Source of the DNA: Paenibacillus azoreducens
GTDB lineage: Bacteria; Bacillota; Bacilli; Paenibacillales; Paenibacillaceae
Direction of reading: 5' to 3'
Length of the DNA: 64,000 bases
Assembly (NCBI RefSeq): GCF_021654775.1
Contig: NZ_AP025343.1
Location: forward strand, 6,043,501-6,107,500
Below the pieces are notes generated by a model that did no database searches, was not told the DNA's origin, and was given only the letters and a program-made list of their open reading frames with translations. The number at the start of each line of letters is the position of its first letter. Within the stretch, counting starts at the first letter, position 1. The position numbers and the translations under genes were made by a program. Positions 38,244 through 47,601 of the stretch are shown in pieces.

Positions 38244-38272
38244 ATCATATCCTGAATTGAAACACAATACAA
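38244..38272 (-). promoter_or_regulatory. sigma-A-like promoter of the tad operon
   Basis: On the minus strand TTGTAT and TATGAT are separated by exactly 17 bases. Transcription from here would give a leader of about 200 bases before tadZ. Confidence 0.6.
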
Positions 38273-38389
38273 TTTTTGCAAAAATCGATAGATAAAAAGT
38301 TCACTATCTATAAAACCCGCACCCCATCGAAGTGGCGCATCAAATTTCATAAGGTTGCTGAAAGCTCGGACTCAGGCTAAGTGTAGATC

Positions 38390-38610
38390 GATACGGTTAG
38401 ATGGAACTATGTCCAGCTAGGCTAACGAAACTAGCAATCGTTATTTACGCAAAATGAAGCCTTTACAGAATCTAACGAAACTATGTATCGCTATCTATCA
38501 AAATTGAGGGTGATTAAGCCAATTTTTGCCCGAATAACGATCTGTAGTTTCATTAGATTTGATTTGAACTCGAATCAGGGGCAATAGCGTTTCTCAGTTT
38601 CGTTAGAGGA
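38390..38610. repeat. TAACGAAAC / GTTTCGTTA dispersed repeat cluster
   Basis: Two CTAACGAAACTA motifs followed by ATCGTTATTT or ATCGCTATC, and two inverse motifs (ATAACGATCTGTAGTTTCATTAG, AGTTTCGTTAG) lie at about 50-60 base spacing. The same arrangement occurs at 50110-50300 and 61022-61165. No coding sequence is supported. Confidence 0.6.
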
Positions 38611-38611
38611 A

Positions 38612-38835
38612 ATCAGACAACGGAGTCCAACTCACACTTCATGCGTCAGCCAAAATCAGACAACAGAGTCCAACTCACACTACACGCGTCAGCCAAGATC
38701 AGACAGCGGAATCCAACTCACACTACACGCGTCAGCCAAGATCAGACAGCGGAATCCAATTTAATACCTACACGCGTTAGCAAAAATCAGACAATGAATC
38801 CAACTCACACTTCATGCATTAGCAGAAAAATCAAG
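38612..38835 (+). repeat. 43-bp tandem repeat array, five copies plus a partial
   Basis: Units beginning ATCAGACA and containing GTCCAACTCACAC and ACGCGTCAGCC start at 38612, 38655, 38698, 38741 and 38786. Copies are directly adjacent without unique spacers. One copy has a 2-base length change. No gene is seen here. Confidence 0.85.
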
Positions 38836-38891
38836 CTGGGTTAGCCCAACTACTATCCGTTAGGAGAGACCAATCATGAATCCCGTACCCT

Positions 38892-39317
38892 TCATAAAAA
38901 CCGGTTCCGCAATTCGGGTGTCGGTAACAGGCACTGCTCATCCTTGCCAAACCAGCGGTAACGGTTCCGGGCAACCCAGCGGTACATCCTGTTCCGAATG
39001 GCCGGAGGTATGATTACAAACGCATAAAGCAGCGGCCAGGGCATTTTCAATTGACGAAAAATACGTAAAACGGCAGCCGAATGAGTGTAATAATGACCAT
39101 TTTCAATCAATACCACTGTATCCATCCCATCCGCTGGAAGACCTCCTTGCCGCAACAGTTCGGCTCCGATTTCGGATTGCAGCGAAGCAAAACGAAACTT
39201 CGCCTGCGGATCGCGCTCAATAATGAAACGCGTCAGTCCTTGGCATAAATGGCATACTCCGTCCACCAGTACGATCCGATTGCCGCCCTTTCCTTCAGGC
39301 CTGTGCAGAACTTCCAT
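38892..39317 (-). CDS. DCC family thiol-disulfide oxidoreductase-like protein (DUF393)
   Basis: A 141-residue protein from the ATG at 39317, preceded by AGGAGGT; the longer open frame upstream is only tandem-repeat DNA. The N-terminal beta strand and DGVCHLCQGLTRFIIERD (about 19-36) carry the D-x-x-C-x-x-C signature of the DCC family. FRFASLQSEIGAEL and the late WVARNRYRWFGKDEQCLLP are also typical. Members are thought to be thioredoxin-like but are poorly characterised. Confidence 0.9.
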   Translation of the reverse strand: MEVLHRPEGKGGNRIVLVDGVCHLCQGLTRFIIERDPQAKFRFASLQSEIGAELLRQGGLPADGMDTVVLIENGHYYTHSAAVLRIFRQLKMPWPLLYAFVIIPPAIRNRMYRWVARNRYRWFGKDEQCLLPTPELRNRFL

Positions 39318-39348
39318 ATTCCGGCACCTCCTGATCTCAGTATCTCCT

Positions 39349-39435
39349 GCGCCTCTTCGAAAATCAAGCTCCCCTTGCCCGCAAACGCCTCTTCGAAAAT
39401 CAAGCTCCCCTTGCCCGCAAACGCCTCTTCGAAAA
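39349..39435 (+). repeat. 36-bp tandem repeat, 2.4 copies
   Basis: The unit CGCCTCTTCGAAAATCAAGC plus TCCCCTTGCCCGCAA is repeated twice exactly and a third time in part, between the DCC gene and the upstream small gene. Confidence 0.85.
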
Positions 39436-39514
39436 GCTCCCCTCCCGAGAACAAGGTCATTCAAAAAGAAAAAAGCCCGGGTAGCTTCCCGCGCCTGTAT
39501 CTTCGGTCGGCAGC

Positions 39515-39793
39515 TTATTTGGCCAAAGCTTTGCCGATCCATTGGTTTTCGTTGATTTGCTGTTCCAGTTCGCCTTTGTAGCTCTCGATGCATTTGCAGA
39601 TAAAATCTTTGCGGCAGACAGGGCAAGGCGTTTTTTGCAACCGGTTGATGTTTGTCATTTTCCACTCTGGAGAACGGCTGTAGGACGCGCGGCACACTGT
39701 TCCGTCAGCCAGATAAAGAATGAATTCATATAATCCGCTTTTTTCATTGCTGCTGGCTTCTTCCATATTCGTAATCACTGGTCTGTAAGACAT
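39515..39793 (-). CDS. small protein with Cys-rich C-terminal knuckle, unrecognised
   Basis: A 92-residue protein from the ATG at 39793; two other in-frame starts lie within 9 bases upstream. The N-terminal half is beta-rich (GLYEFILYLADGTVCRASYSRS). The C-terminal part has TPCPVCRKDFICKCIESY, a CxxC...CxC pattern that could bind zinc or a metal cluster. I do not recognise the family. It precedes the DCC thiol protein on the same strand, about 200 bases away across the 36-bp repeats. Confidence 0.65.
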   Translation of the reverse strand: MSYRPVITNMEEASSNEKSGLYEFILYLADGTVCRASYSRSPEWKMTNINRLQKTPCPVCRKDFICKCIESYKGELEQQINENQWIGKALAK

Positions 39794-40069
39794 ATGCATC
39801 ACCCGTTCATTTAGATTTCTGTATCAAGTACCTAGACATATTAAAGAATTTTAAAGTTCATGTCAATAAAAGGTTGCATCACTTCGCGCTCCGCTATACC
39901 CATGAGAGCAAAAAAAGCCGTCCGGAATCCTTTTCCACCCCGGTAAGATACCGCTAATTAAAGAATAATCGCCGCCCGTCGTTGATAATCATCTTGATAT
40001 CGTACTGATTAATGGAAGATAACAAATTCTAAATGTTTAACCATATAAACACACACGGAGGCGATAACC

Positions 40070-40510
40070 ATCACAGCCGAACAAGAATCATACAATTGCA
40101 GCAATAAAGAGCAGGTGCTTGAGAAGTTCCGGCAGGCGACGCCTATTTTTCAAGCGTTAGGAGATGTAAACAGACAACAACTCGTTATGCTCCTGCTGGA
40201 ACACAATTCGTTGAACGTAAATCAATTGACAATGTCTGTGCAGAGCTGGTTTGAAATGGGCTATATGGTGATCGGCGGAACGCTTATTGGCTACGTAATT
40301 TTTAATCTTGGAGTTCAGAGGATTGGCGCCAGCCAAACGAGCATATATTTGAATTTGACTCCAATCGTAACATCACTGCTGTCCGTGCTGTTATACGACA
40401 CCCATATGACATGGCCGCTCTTGCTTGGATTAGCCTATGTGCTAACAGATGTCTTTCTTGCAAGCATATCGACAAGAAAAAGACGGAGGGCAAAAGTCCA
40501 GCATCGGTGA
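40070..40510 (+). pseudogene. ArsR-type regulator fragment fused in frame to an EamA transporter C-terminus
   Basis: The first 50 or so codons read as the start of an ArsR-type regulator (PIFQALGDVNRQQLVMLLLEH, NVNQLT). From MSVQSWFEMGYMVIGG the frame is the last three helices of an EamA/DMT exporter (NLGVQRIGASQTSIYLNLTPIVTSLLSVLL). The join is an internal deletion between two former genes. The best ribosome site (CGGAGG) points to an ATC codon at 40070; the first usual start is a GTG at 40115. Probably non-functional. Confidence 0.7.
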
Positions 40511-40621
40511 AATCATAATCATCGATAACCGTAAGCAGGCGCTTCCCCTTTGTTTCCATATTCAAGCAATGCATAGCAACCGGTTATATATATAAGACTA
40601 ACCTTTAACGAGGTGCGAAAT

Positions 40622-41971
40622 ATGGATAATACCGGGTCTAACAGCTCCGAAAAACCAAAAACTTGGACCAAACCGAAGAGGCGATCTTCGCTTGCGGAGC
40701 TGAACCATTCCATGAAGGTGCCGCATAAAGGTTCTGTCTTCCGGAAATTTCTCGCTTTCGCCGGCCCGGGTTATCTAGTTGCGGTCGGATATATGGATCC
40801 CGGCAACTGGGCGACGGATATTGCCGGCGGCGCGAGGTTCGGCTACTCCCTGCTGTCGGTTATCCTGATATCCAATATCATGGCGGTGCTGCTGCAGTCG
40901 CTGTCGAGCAAGCTCGGCATCGTCACTGGGCATGATCTTGCGCAGGCCTGCCGCAACCATTACAAAAAACCGGTCGCCGTCGGGCTATGGGTCCTGTGCG
41001 AACTCGCTATTGCGGCATGCGATTTGGCCGAAGTCATTGGTTCAGCTATCGCTCTAAAGCTTTTGTTCGGCATTCCCCTGCTGTACGGTGTGATGATCAC
41101 CGCGTTGGATGTGCTGCTTATACTGCTTCTCCAGCACAAAGGATTCCGGGCGATTGAAATTCTGGTCATCATTCTTATCGCAACCATCGGCGCATGCTTC
41201 GCAGTGGACTTGTGGTTAGCCAAACCCAATGCCGGAAGCGTGCTCGCCGGGTTTATCCCGACGGCAGACCTGATAACAGACCAGCAGAAATTGTACATCG
41301 CCATCGCGATTCTCGGGGCCACGGTCATGCCTCATAATCTATACCTTCACTCTTCCATCGTACAGACGCGCCAATACGAAAATACCGACGAAGGCAAACG
41401 CGAAGCCATCCGTTTCTCCGTTTGGGATTCCACGATTGCGCTGACTTTGGCCCTGTTTATCAATGCGGCGATCCTGATCGTTTCAGCGGCGACGTTTCAC
41501 AAGGCCGGCATGACGGAAGTCGCCGAAATCAGCGATGCGTACCATATGCTGTCTCCGCTGGTGGGAACGGCGGTCGCAAGTATTTTATTCGCCGTCGCGC
41601 TGCTGGCTTCCGGCCAAAACTCGACCCTGACAGGCACTTTGGCCGGTCAAATCGTCATGGAAGGGTTTCTCGACATCAAACTTCCGTCTTGGCTCCGCAG
41701 GCTGATTACGCGTCTCATCGCTATTATTCCCGCCGTGATTGTGACGATTATTGCCGGGGAAAAAGGCACGGAAGAGCTTTTGATTCTCAGTCAGGTCATT
41801 TTGTCGCTGCAGCTTCCCTTTGCCGTCATTCCTTTGGTCAAGTTTACCGGAGACCCCAAAATCATGGGCATTTTCGTAAACCCGGCTTGGATTAAAATAT
41901 CGGCCTGGCTCGTTTCCGCCGTGATCGTGGTCCTCAATCTGTTCCTTATTTATCAAACTTTCGCGGGTTAA
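40622..41971 (+). CDS. mntH: Nramp family Mn2+/H+ symporter
   Basis: A 449-residue transporter with about eleven membrane helices that takes up Mn2+ (and Fe2+) with protons. The metal-site motif of helix 1 is [14 protein letters not shown] (about 57), and that of helix 6 is [18 protein letters not shown] (core MPHNLYLHS). The conserved DPGN and MPH motifs are intact. The ATG at 40622 is chosen because GAGGTG lies 6 bases upstream; a GTG inside that site is unlikely. No riboswitch or MntR-like operator was recognised upstream. Confidence 0.96.
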   Translation: MDNTGSNSSEKPKTWTKPKRRSSLAELNHSMKVPHKGSVFRKFLAFAGPGYLVAVGYMDPGNWATDIAGGARFGYSLLSVILISNIMAVLLQSLSSKLGIVTGHDLAQACRNHYKKPVAVGLWVLCELAIAACDLAEVIGSAIALKLLFGIPLLYGVMITALDVLLILLLQHKGFRAIEILVIILIATIGACFAVDLWLAKPNAGSVLAGFIPTADLITDQQKLYIAIAILGATVMPHNLYLHSSIVQTRQYENTDEGKREAIRFSVWDSTIALTLALFINAAILIVSAATFHKAGMTEVAEISDAYHMLSPLVGTAVASILFAVALLASGQNSTLTGTLAGQIVMEGFLDIKLPSWLRRLITRLIAIIPAVIVTIIAGEKGTEELLILSQVILSLQLPFAVIPLVKFTGDPKIMGIFVNPAWIKISAWLVSAVIVVLNLFLIYQTFAG

Positions 41972-42059
41972 TCGAATCGACATATCTGTTTAGCATTTCC
42001 AGGCTAAAACAAGACAATCGTGGATTGGCGCCTTCTCTTTAATCTTTGGTAGGACGATG

Positions 42060-42291
42060 CTGCATACTATAGCCTTTAGATTTTGAAATTGATGCAAAAA
42101 TGCAGGCTTTTAAGCAGAAAATGTCCGTTTTAATTTAAATTGATGCAAAAGTGCAACCTTCCTAACCGATATCTGTAAAAAACAAGCTCAATCCTGAAAA
42201 TAATTGCACTTTTGCAAGCATTCCTCATACGCATTAAAATATGACATAAAAAATTGCACTTTTGCATGTTTCTAGATTAAGGGGGGGGGGG
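42060..42291. repeat. TGCAAAAGTGCA palindrome cluster and an 11-G tract
   Basis: At least four copies of a 10-13 base motif, TGCAAAA(A/G)TGCA or its inverse TTGCACTTTTGCA, occur in 200 bases after mntH. The cluster ends with eleven consecutive G (42281-42291). No gene is seen. Confidence 0.6.
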
Positions 42292-42352
42292 AAATTCCCA
42301 TTGCGTAGGAGATAACAAAAGGAAGTAAATTTAACGAAACATGGAATCATCA

Positions 42353-42462
42353 ATTAAGAAAAACGTCTATCGGCGTACTCTCAGAAGACAGACCGCGCTT
42401 AGCGGTACTTTTTCTTGCGATAAGGGAATCCGAGCTCCCCGAAGTTTATACTATCTTATATC
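42353..42462 (+). repeat. dispersed repeat copy
   Basis: AAGAAAAACGTCTATCGGCG, then AGAAGACAGACCGCGCTTAGCGGTA, TTTTTCTTGCGATAAG and AAGTTTATACTATCTTATATCTT: the same element as in 29503-29745. Confidence 0.7.
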
Positions 42463-42465
42463 TTC

Positions 42466-42515
42466 AAAAAGGCCGCAATGAGCTTCTTGATCGCTCATGC
42501 GGCCTTTTTTATTCC
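42466..42515 (-). terminator. terminator of the kdp operon (bidirectional)
   Basis: GGCCGCAATGAGC and GCTCATGCGGCC form a strong stem flanked by A-run and T-run, so it can stop transcripts from kdpC and from the plus strand. It starts 14 bases past the kdpC stop. Confidence 0.88.
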
Positions 42516-42528
42516 CCAAAACCTCTCC

Positions 42529-43137
42529 CTATTTTCCGGCAAGCTCTTTGAGCGCCAAATTCAGCTTAAGCACATTCACCCTTTTTTCGCCAAAAACGCC
42601 CAAATCACGTCCCTCGGTATTTTTGGCTACGAGCTGCCGCAGCTGCTCCTCCGGAATATGGCGCAGAGAGCTAATCCGCGGAATCTGCACCTCGGCTGCA
42701 GCCGGCGTAATATGCGGATCGAGGCCGGAGCCGGAATTCGTAATCAGGTCGATAGGAAGTTTGCTGACGGGCACCTGAGGGTTTTCCTTTTCCCATTGTG
42801 CTATCGAATCCTTAACCCGTTTGACCAGCTCGGGATTGGATGGCGCGTAGTTATTGGAACCTGAACCGGCTCCGTTGTTATCAATGCTGGAGATGCGCCC
42901 TTGAAAATACGCCGGGTCCGTAAAAGTTTGCCCGATCAGCTCCGAACCCACGGTTTGCCCTGAACTGTCTTTAACCATGCTGCCGCTGGCTTGATGCGGG
43001 AAAATCAGCTGGGCCAGCCCCGTGCTGGCCAGCGGATAGGCGATACCGCAAATGACGATAAACAATAAACTGGACCGCAGCGCGATCAGCCAGATCGAGC
43101 CATGCCGCATTTCTTCGTATTTCGCCGTCGTTTTCAT
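42529..43137 (-). CDS. kdpC: potassium-transporting ATPase subunit C
   Basis: A 202-residue subunit of the high-affinity K+ pump KdpFABC. One N-terminal membrane helix (about 15-37, LIALRSSLLFIVICGIAYPL) is followed by the periplasm-facing domain typical of KdpC (GSELIGQTFTDPAYFQGR, SNYAPSNPELVKRV, DLITNSGSGLDPHITPAAAEVQIPRIS). It is the last gene of the operon, 91 bases after kdpB, followed by a terminator. Confidence 0.97.
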   Translation of the reverse strand: MKTTAKYEEMRHGSIWLIALRSSLLFIVICGIAYPLASTGLAQLIFPHQASGSMVKDSSGQTVGSELIGQTFTDPAYFQGRISSIDNNGAGSGSNNYAPSNPELVKRVKDSIAQWEKENPQVPVSKLPIDLITNSGSGLDPHITPAAAEVQIPRISSLRHIPEEQLRQLVAKNTEGRDLGVFGEKRVNVLKLNLALKELAGK

Positions 43138-43228
43138 CGTATATCATCCTTTTTCATAAGCTTGGCGGGCTTAATAAAAATCTTCCCGCTTTCTCTATCC
43201 TTAAAATCCAATGATTAAATCCATAAAA

Positions 43229-45259
43229 TTAAATCCATAAATGCACGATCAGATCGATCAGCTTGATGCCGGCAAACGGAGCGATCACCCCGCCGAGCCC
43301 GAAAATCATCAAGTTGCGGCTCAGCAGCAAGGGCGAGCTCATCGGTCTGTATTTGACGCCCCTCATCGCCAGCGGAATCAAGAGCGGAATGATGACCGCG
43401 TTAAAAATGAGTGCGCTCAAAATAGCCGACAGCGGCGATCCCAGTCCCATGATGTTCAAGACTTTCATCTCAGGAATGGCCGCCATGAACATCGCAGGAA
43501 TAATCGCGAAATATTTGGCGACGTCGTTCGCAATGCTAAACGTCGTAAGTGCGCCGCGCGTCATCAGCAGCTGTTTGCCGATCGCCACGACTTCAATGAT
43601 CTTGGACGGGTCGGAGTCCAGATCGACCATGTTCGCCGCCTCCTTGGCGGCAACGGTGCCGCTGTTCATGGCGATCCCTACATCCGCCTGGGCCAAAGCC
43701 GGAGCGTCGTTCGTACCGTCGCCCGTCATCGCCACCAGCTTGCCTTCCGCCTGCTCGCGGCGGATGACGGCGATTTTATCCTCGGGCTTGCTTTCGGCGA
43801 TGAATTCGTCAACGCCCGCTTCCCGGGCGATCGTCGCTGCCGTTAGCGGATTATCGCCGGTACACATGATCGTTTTGATGCCCATCTGCCGCAGCTGTTC
43901 AAAACGTTCCTTCATCCCCGGTTTAACCGTATCTTTCAGATGAATCAGGCCGTAGATGCCGCTGTCAACCGCTACCGCAAGCGGCGTCCCCCCTGCGGAT
44001 GCGATGGCGTCGGATTTGGCCGCAAGATCCGATGGAATGCTGCCGCCTTGCGACAGCACCCACTGCCGGACCGCATCGACGGCCCCTTTGCGGACATGCC
44101 GTCCATCCTGCAAATCGATGCCGCTCATCCGGGTGCCGGCTTGAAACTCGATAAATTCGCCGCCTGCGGCGATGGCCTCATCATACTCAAGCGCCTGCTT
44201 TTTCATCAGTTCCAGTACGGACCGCCCTTCCGGCGTTTCATCCTTAAGCGAGCTGACCGCCGCCCAATAAGCCGTTTCCGGCAAGGAAGCGCCGCCTACA
44301 GGAATGAACTCGCTGGCCATCCGGTTGCCGAAGGTAATCGTCCCGGTTTTATCCAGAATCATCGTATTGATATCGCCTGAGGCTTCGACGGCCTTGCCGG
44401 ACATCGCCAGCACGTTGAACTGGGTGACGCGGTCCATCCCCGCAATCCCGATCGCGGACAGCAGGCCGCCGATGGTCGTCGGGATCAAGCACACCAGCAA
44501 GGAAATCAAAACCGGGATATCGAGCGGTACCCCCAAATATTTGCCGATCGGCGCTAGCGTTACGACCACGATCAAAAAGATCAGCGTCAAGGTGGTCAGC
44601 AGCGTATTAAGCGCAATTTCATTCGGCGTTTTCTGGCGCGACGCGCCTTCAACGAGTGAAATCATCCGATCGATAAACGATTCCCCCGGATCGCTGGTGA
44701 TCTTCACCTTGATCCGGTCGCTGACGACGCGCGTTCCTCCGGTAACGGAGCTGAAGTCGCCGCCGGCTTCCTTGATCACTGGGGCCGATTCCCCCGTAAT
44801 CGCCGATTCGTCGACCGATGCGAGCCCTTCAATGACTTCGCCGTCTCCAGGGATCATCTCGCCTTGCGAGACGATGACAATATCGCCTTTGCGAAGCTCC
44901 GTGGAACTGACCACTTTAATATCCGATCCGACGCATTTATTGGCGGTGGTTTCCCGCTTGCTCTTTTTCAAGGAGTCCGCCTGTGCCTTGCCCCGGCCTT
45001 CAGCCAGCGCTTCGGCGAAGTTGGCAAACAGTACCGTGAACAGCAGGATCAGGAACACAGCCAAATTAAAGCCTATACGTTCGCCGGTGTTGAAGTAGGC
45101 CGGAAACAAAACCATCAGCAGCACGACAAACGTGCCGATTTCCACGACGAACATCACCGGATTTTTCATCATTACAACCGGATTCAGTTTCAGAATGCTA
45201 TCTTTCATCGCATGCTTGATGATATCGCCTGTGAGCATGCTTTTGCGTTTTCCGTTCAT
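43229..45259 (-). CDS. kdpB: potassium-transporting ATPase ATP-binding subunit
   Basis: About 676 residues from the ATG at 45259, which has GAGGTGG 8 bases upstream; an in-frame GTG 12 bases earlier has no site. A P-type ATPase of class IA. The phosphorylation motif is [10 protein letters not shown] (about 303), the TGES motif is ITGESAPV (about 155), and the hinge motif is [17 protein letters not shown] (about 510). It energises K+ uptake through KdpA. A MITE-like element fills the 494-base gap to kdpA. Confidence 0.98.
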   Translation of the reverse strand: MNGKRKSMLTGDIIKHAMKDSILKLNPVVMMKNPVMFVVEIGTFVVLLMVLFPAYFNTGERIGFNLAVFLILLFTVLFANFAEALAEGRGKAQADSLKKSKRETTANKCVGSDIKVVSSTELRKGDIVIVSQGEMIPGDGEVIEGLASVDESAITGESAPVIKEAGGDFSSVTGGTRVVSDRIKVKITSDPGESFIDRMISLVEGASRQKTPNEIALNTLLTTLTLIFLIVVVTLAPIGKYLGVPLDIPVLISLLVCLIPTTIGGLLSAIGIAGMDRVTQFNVLAMSGKAVEASGDINTMILDKTGTITFGNRMASEFIPVGGASLPETAYWAAVSSLKDETPEGRSVLELMKKQALEYDEAIAAGGEFIEFQAGTRMSGIDLQDGRHVRKGAVDAVRQWVLSQGGSIPSDLAAKSDAIASAGGTPLAVAVDSGIYGLIHLKDTVKPGMKERFEQLRQMGIKTIMCTGDNPLTAATIAREAGVDEFIAESKPEDKIAVIRREQAEGKLVAMTGDGTNDAPALAQADVGIAMNSGTVAAKEAANMVDLDSDPSKIIEVVAIGKQLLMTRGALTTFSIANDVAKYFAIIPAMFMAAIPEMKVLNIMGLGSPLSAILSALIFNAVIIPLLIPLAMRGVKYRPMSSPLLLSRNLMIFGLGGVIAPFAGIKLIDLIVHLWI

Positions 45260-45301
45260 GACTATTTCCACCTCGTTTATTTAAGGAAACTAAGAGAGGT
45301 T

Positions 45302-45624
45302 GTTCAAAAAGTCCGCTTTTGATAAGAAAACCAATCGAGGTCAGTCCAAGGATGAAAGGGCCGCGATGCAAAGGTAGGTTTTCTTGCGATATAGAATTTC
45401 ATCAGCGTAGCTAGATAACTTATAAATTCTATATCTAACACAAAGTGGATCAGGAAGCTGGATCGACATCGAATCTTGAATTCAGCCGGGCCTAAGCGAA
45501 TGCTTACGAAGTATGTTTCCTTCGGAAACATTTCAGGTGCTCACGTACCCACTACGTACGCTCCACTCCTTTCGTCCCTAGCTTCATCCAACCTTCTCGG
45601 TGCTGAAAACCAGCCTTTTTGAAC
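45302..45624 (+). mobile_element. MITE-like element between kdpA and kdpB
   Basis: A 323-base element with the termini GTTCAAAAAG and CTTTTTGAAC. It is nearly identical in most blocks to 16251-16639 but lacks about 65 bases near the right end. It is oriented opposite to the operon, as are the other two full elements. Confidence 0.72.
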
Positions 45625-45753
45625 ACGCACTAACACCCATCCCCTATCGAAAATATCCGGACTCCAAACGTCAATCGACGCGGACAGTCCCTAAGTTCAT
45701 TTACCCTGTCGACCATTATTTCATTTTCTGGGGAAGCGCCATTTTCAGGTCTG

Positions 45754-47439
45754 CTATATTCCCGATATTTTCAGAAATTCCGCCACTGGTCCGAGTACAA
45801 GCACAGGCAGGAAGGTTAATGCTCCGATCAGAAGCACCGTACCGACCAAAATGCCCGCGAACAACTTCGTGTCGGTATGGAAGGTGCCGATGGTTTCGGG
45901 AACCGTCTTTTTCCGCGACAGAGAGCCCGCCACCGCCAAAAGCGCGATAATTGAAACATACCGTCCCAGAAGCATGACAAGCCCTGTGCTAACGTTCCAG
46001 AACATCGTGTTGTCGCCCAAGCCTTCAAAACCGGAGCCGTTGTTCGCAGCGGAAGAAGTAAACTCATACAAAGACTGGCTTAGCCCGTGATATCCCGGAT
46101 TGGACAAAGCGTCGGTCCCCAAATGCGTCATAAACGAAATGGCCGTCGGCGCCAAAATAATCAGCGGATGCATGAGAATCGCAATGGCGATCAGCTTCAT
46201 TTCCCGGCTTTCGATTTTCCGGCCCAGAAATTCCGGCGTCCGTCCGACCATCAGCCCGCAGATGAACACGCCCAGTATGGCGTACATCAGCATGTTGACC
46301 AGACCTACGCCCTTGCCTCCAAAGACAACGTTCAGCATCATTTCCGCCAGAGGAGCAAGCCCGCCAAGCGGCGTCAGCGTGTCATGCATATTGTTGACCG
46401 ATCCGGTGGTCGCCGCCGTGGTAACCGTCGTAAACAGCGCGGACTGCGCTACGCCGAAGCGGACCTCTTTGCCTTCCATGCTGCCCTGCGAACTGTCGAT
46501 GCCCAGCTGATTGATCAGCGGGTTGCCGCTTTTTTCCGAAACATAAGTCAGGCACAGGAAAGCTAAAAATAAGAACATCATGGCCGAGAAAATAATCCAG
46601 CCTTGCTTCCGGTTTTTGGCAAACCGTCCGAACGTATACGGCAGCGCGGCCGAAATCGTCCACATGCTCAAAATCTCGATCACGTTCGTCAACGGACGCG
46701 GGTTCTCAAACGGATGCGAGGAGTTCGCCCCGAAAAAACCGCCGCCGTTTGTTCCCAAATGCTTGATCGACTCCAGGGAGGCGACCGGCCCCATGGCGAT
46801 ATGCTGCACTGTGCCGCCAATCGTGTTGACCGTCACAGTAGGCTCCAGCGTTTGCGGAACCTGCAAGCCGACCAGCACCAATGTGACGATGAGCGCCAGC
46901 GGCAAATAGATGCGGGTATGGGCTTTAACGAAGTCCTCAAAGAAGTTCCCCAGCCCGCCCCCTCTGCGCGTAATCCCGCGGATGAAAGCAATGGCAACCA
47001 CAAGGCCCGAAGCCGCCGAGGTAAACATCATCATCGTGATGACGATCATCTGGCCGAGATACGACATGCCGCTTTCGCCGCTGTAATGCTGCAGGTTCGT
47101 GTTGGTCATAAAGCTGATGACCGTATTAAATGACAAGCTGGCATCCATGTTTCCGACGTTGCTCGGGTTCACCGGCAGCCCGCCCATCAATCGTAGAACA
47201 AGATAACTGAGGGCCACCAATATGATGTTCGTCGCCAGCATGCTAAGAGCGTATTTTTTCCAGCTCATGCTTGAGCGGTTTTTTAGCCCGATGATTTTAA
47301 ATAAAATGTTTTCCATCGGTCCGAAAATCTTGTCCGTACGATTGGCCTCATTGGAAAACACATGATATATATAGCTTCCTACCGGCTTGACCAGCAGGAG
47401 CAGCACCGCGATGACAATGCAAATCTGCAAAATATCCAC
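45754..47439 (-). CDS. kdpA: potassium-transporting ATPase subunit A
   Basis: About 561 residues starting at a GTG (47439) with GAGGAGGAAG just upstream; the open frame extends 10 codons further but without a site. This is the K+ channel-like subunit with about ten membrane helices. Four pore-loop segments are visible, including SFMTNTNLQHYSGE, GTNGGGFFGANSSHPFENP and SAANNGSGFEGL, which form the selectivity filter. It follows kdpF after a pair of hairpin repeats (47460-47590). Confidence 0.97.
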   Translation of the reverse strand: MDILQICIVIAVLLLLVKPVGSYIYHVFSNEANRTDKIFGPMENILFKIIGLKNRSSMSWKKYALSMLATNIILVALSYLVLRLMGGLPVNPSNVGNMDASLSFNTVISFMTNTNLQHYSGESGMSYLGQMIVITMMMFTSAASGLVVAIAFIRGITRRGGGLGNFFEDFVKAHTRIYLPLALIVTLVLVGLQVPQTLEPTVTVNTIGGTVQHIAMGPVASLESIKHLGTNGGGFFGANSSHPFENPRPLTNVIEILSMWTISAALPYTFGRFAKNRKQGWIIFSAMMFLFLAFLCLTYVSEKSGNPLINQLGIDSSQGSMEGKEVRFGVAQSALFTTVTTAATTGSVNNMHDTLTPLGGLAPLAEMMLNVVFGGKGVGLVNMLMYAILGVFICGLMVGRTPEFLGRKIESREMKLIAIAILMHPLIILAPTAISFMTHLGTDALSNPGYHGLSQSLYEFTSSAANNGSGFEGLGDNTMFWNVSTGLVMLLGRYVSIIALLAVAGSLSRKKTVPETIGTFHTDTKLFAGILVGTVLLIGALTFLPVLVLGPVAEFLKISGI

Positions 47440-47456
47440 TTTCGCTTCCTCCTCAT

Positions 47457-47590
47457 AAAATAACCCCACAAAGTGTCGCGTGACCTTCGAGGCTTATTCC
47501 GATTACTTTGCGGGGACCCCGGAAATATAACTCCACAAAGTGTCGCGTGACCTTCGAGGCTTGTTCCGATTACTTTGCGGGGACCCCCGG
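47457..47590 (+). repeat. two tandem CCCCACAAAGT hairpin repeats in the kdpF-kdpA gap
   Basis: Two 67-base units share ACAAAGTGTCGCGTGACC, TTCGAGGCTT and ATTACTTTGCGGGGACCCC. Each can fold with CCCCACAAAGT paired to ACTTTGCGGGG. They occupy nearly the whole gap between kdpF and the kdpA ribosome site. Confidence 0.8.
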
Positions 47591-47601
47591 TTCCCCCTGT
47601 A

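Noticed and set aside
38612..38835. CRISPR array suspicion for the 43-bp repeats
   Set aside because: The units are directly joined with no unique spacers, are not palindromic at the ends, and no cas genes are present.
40590..40621. Mn2+-sensing yybP-ykoY riboswitch before mntH
   Set aside because: The short upstream region has no such conserved loops or terminator; nothing beyond a ribosome site was seen.
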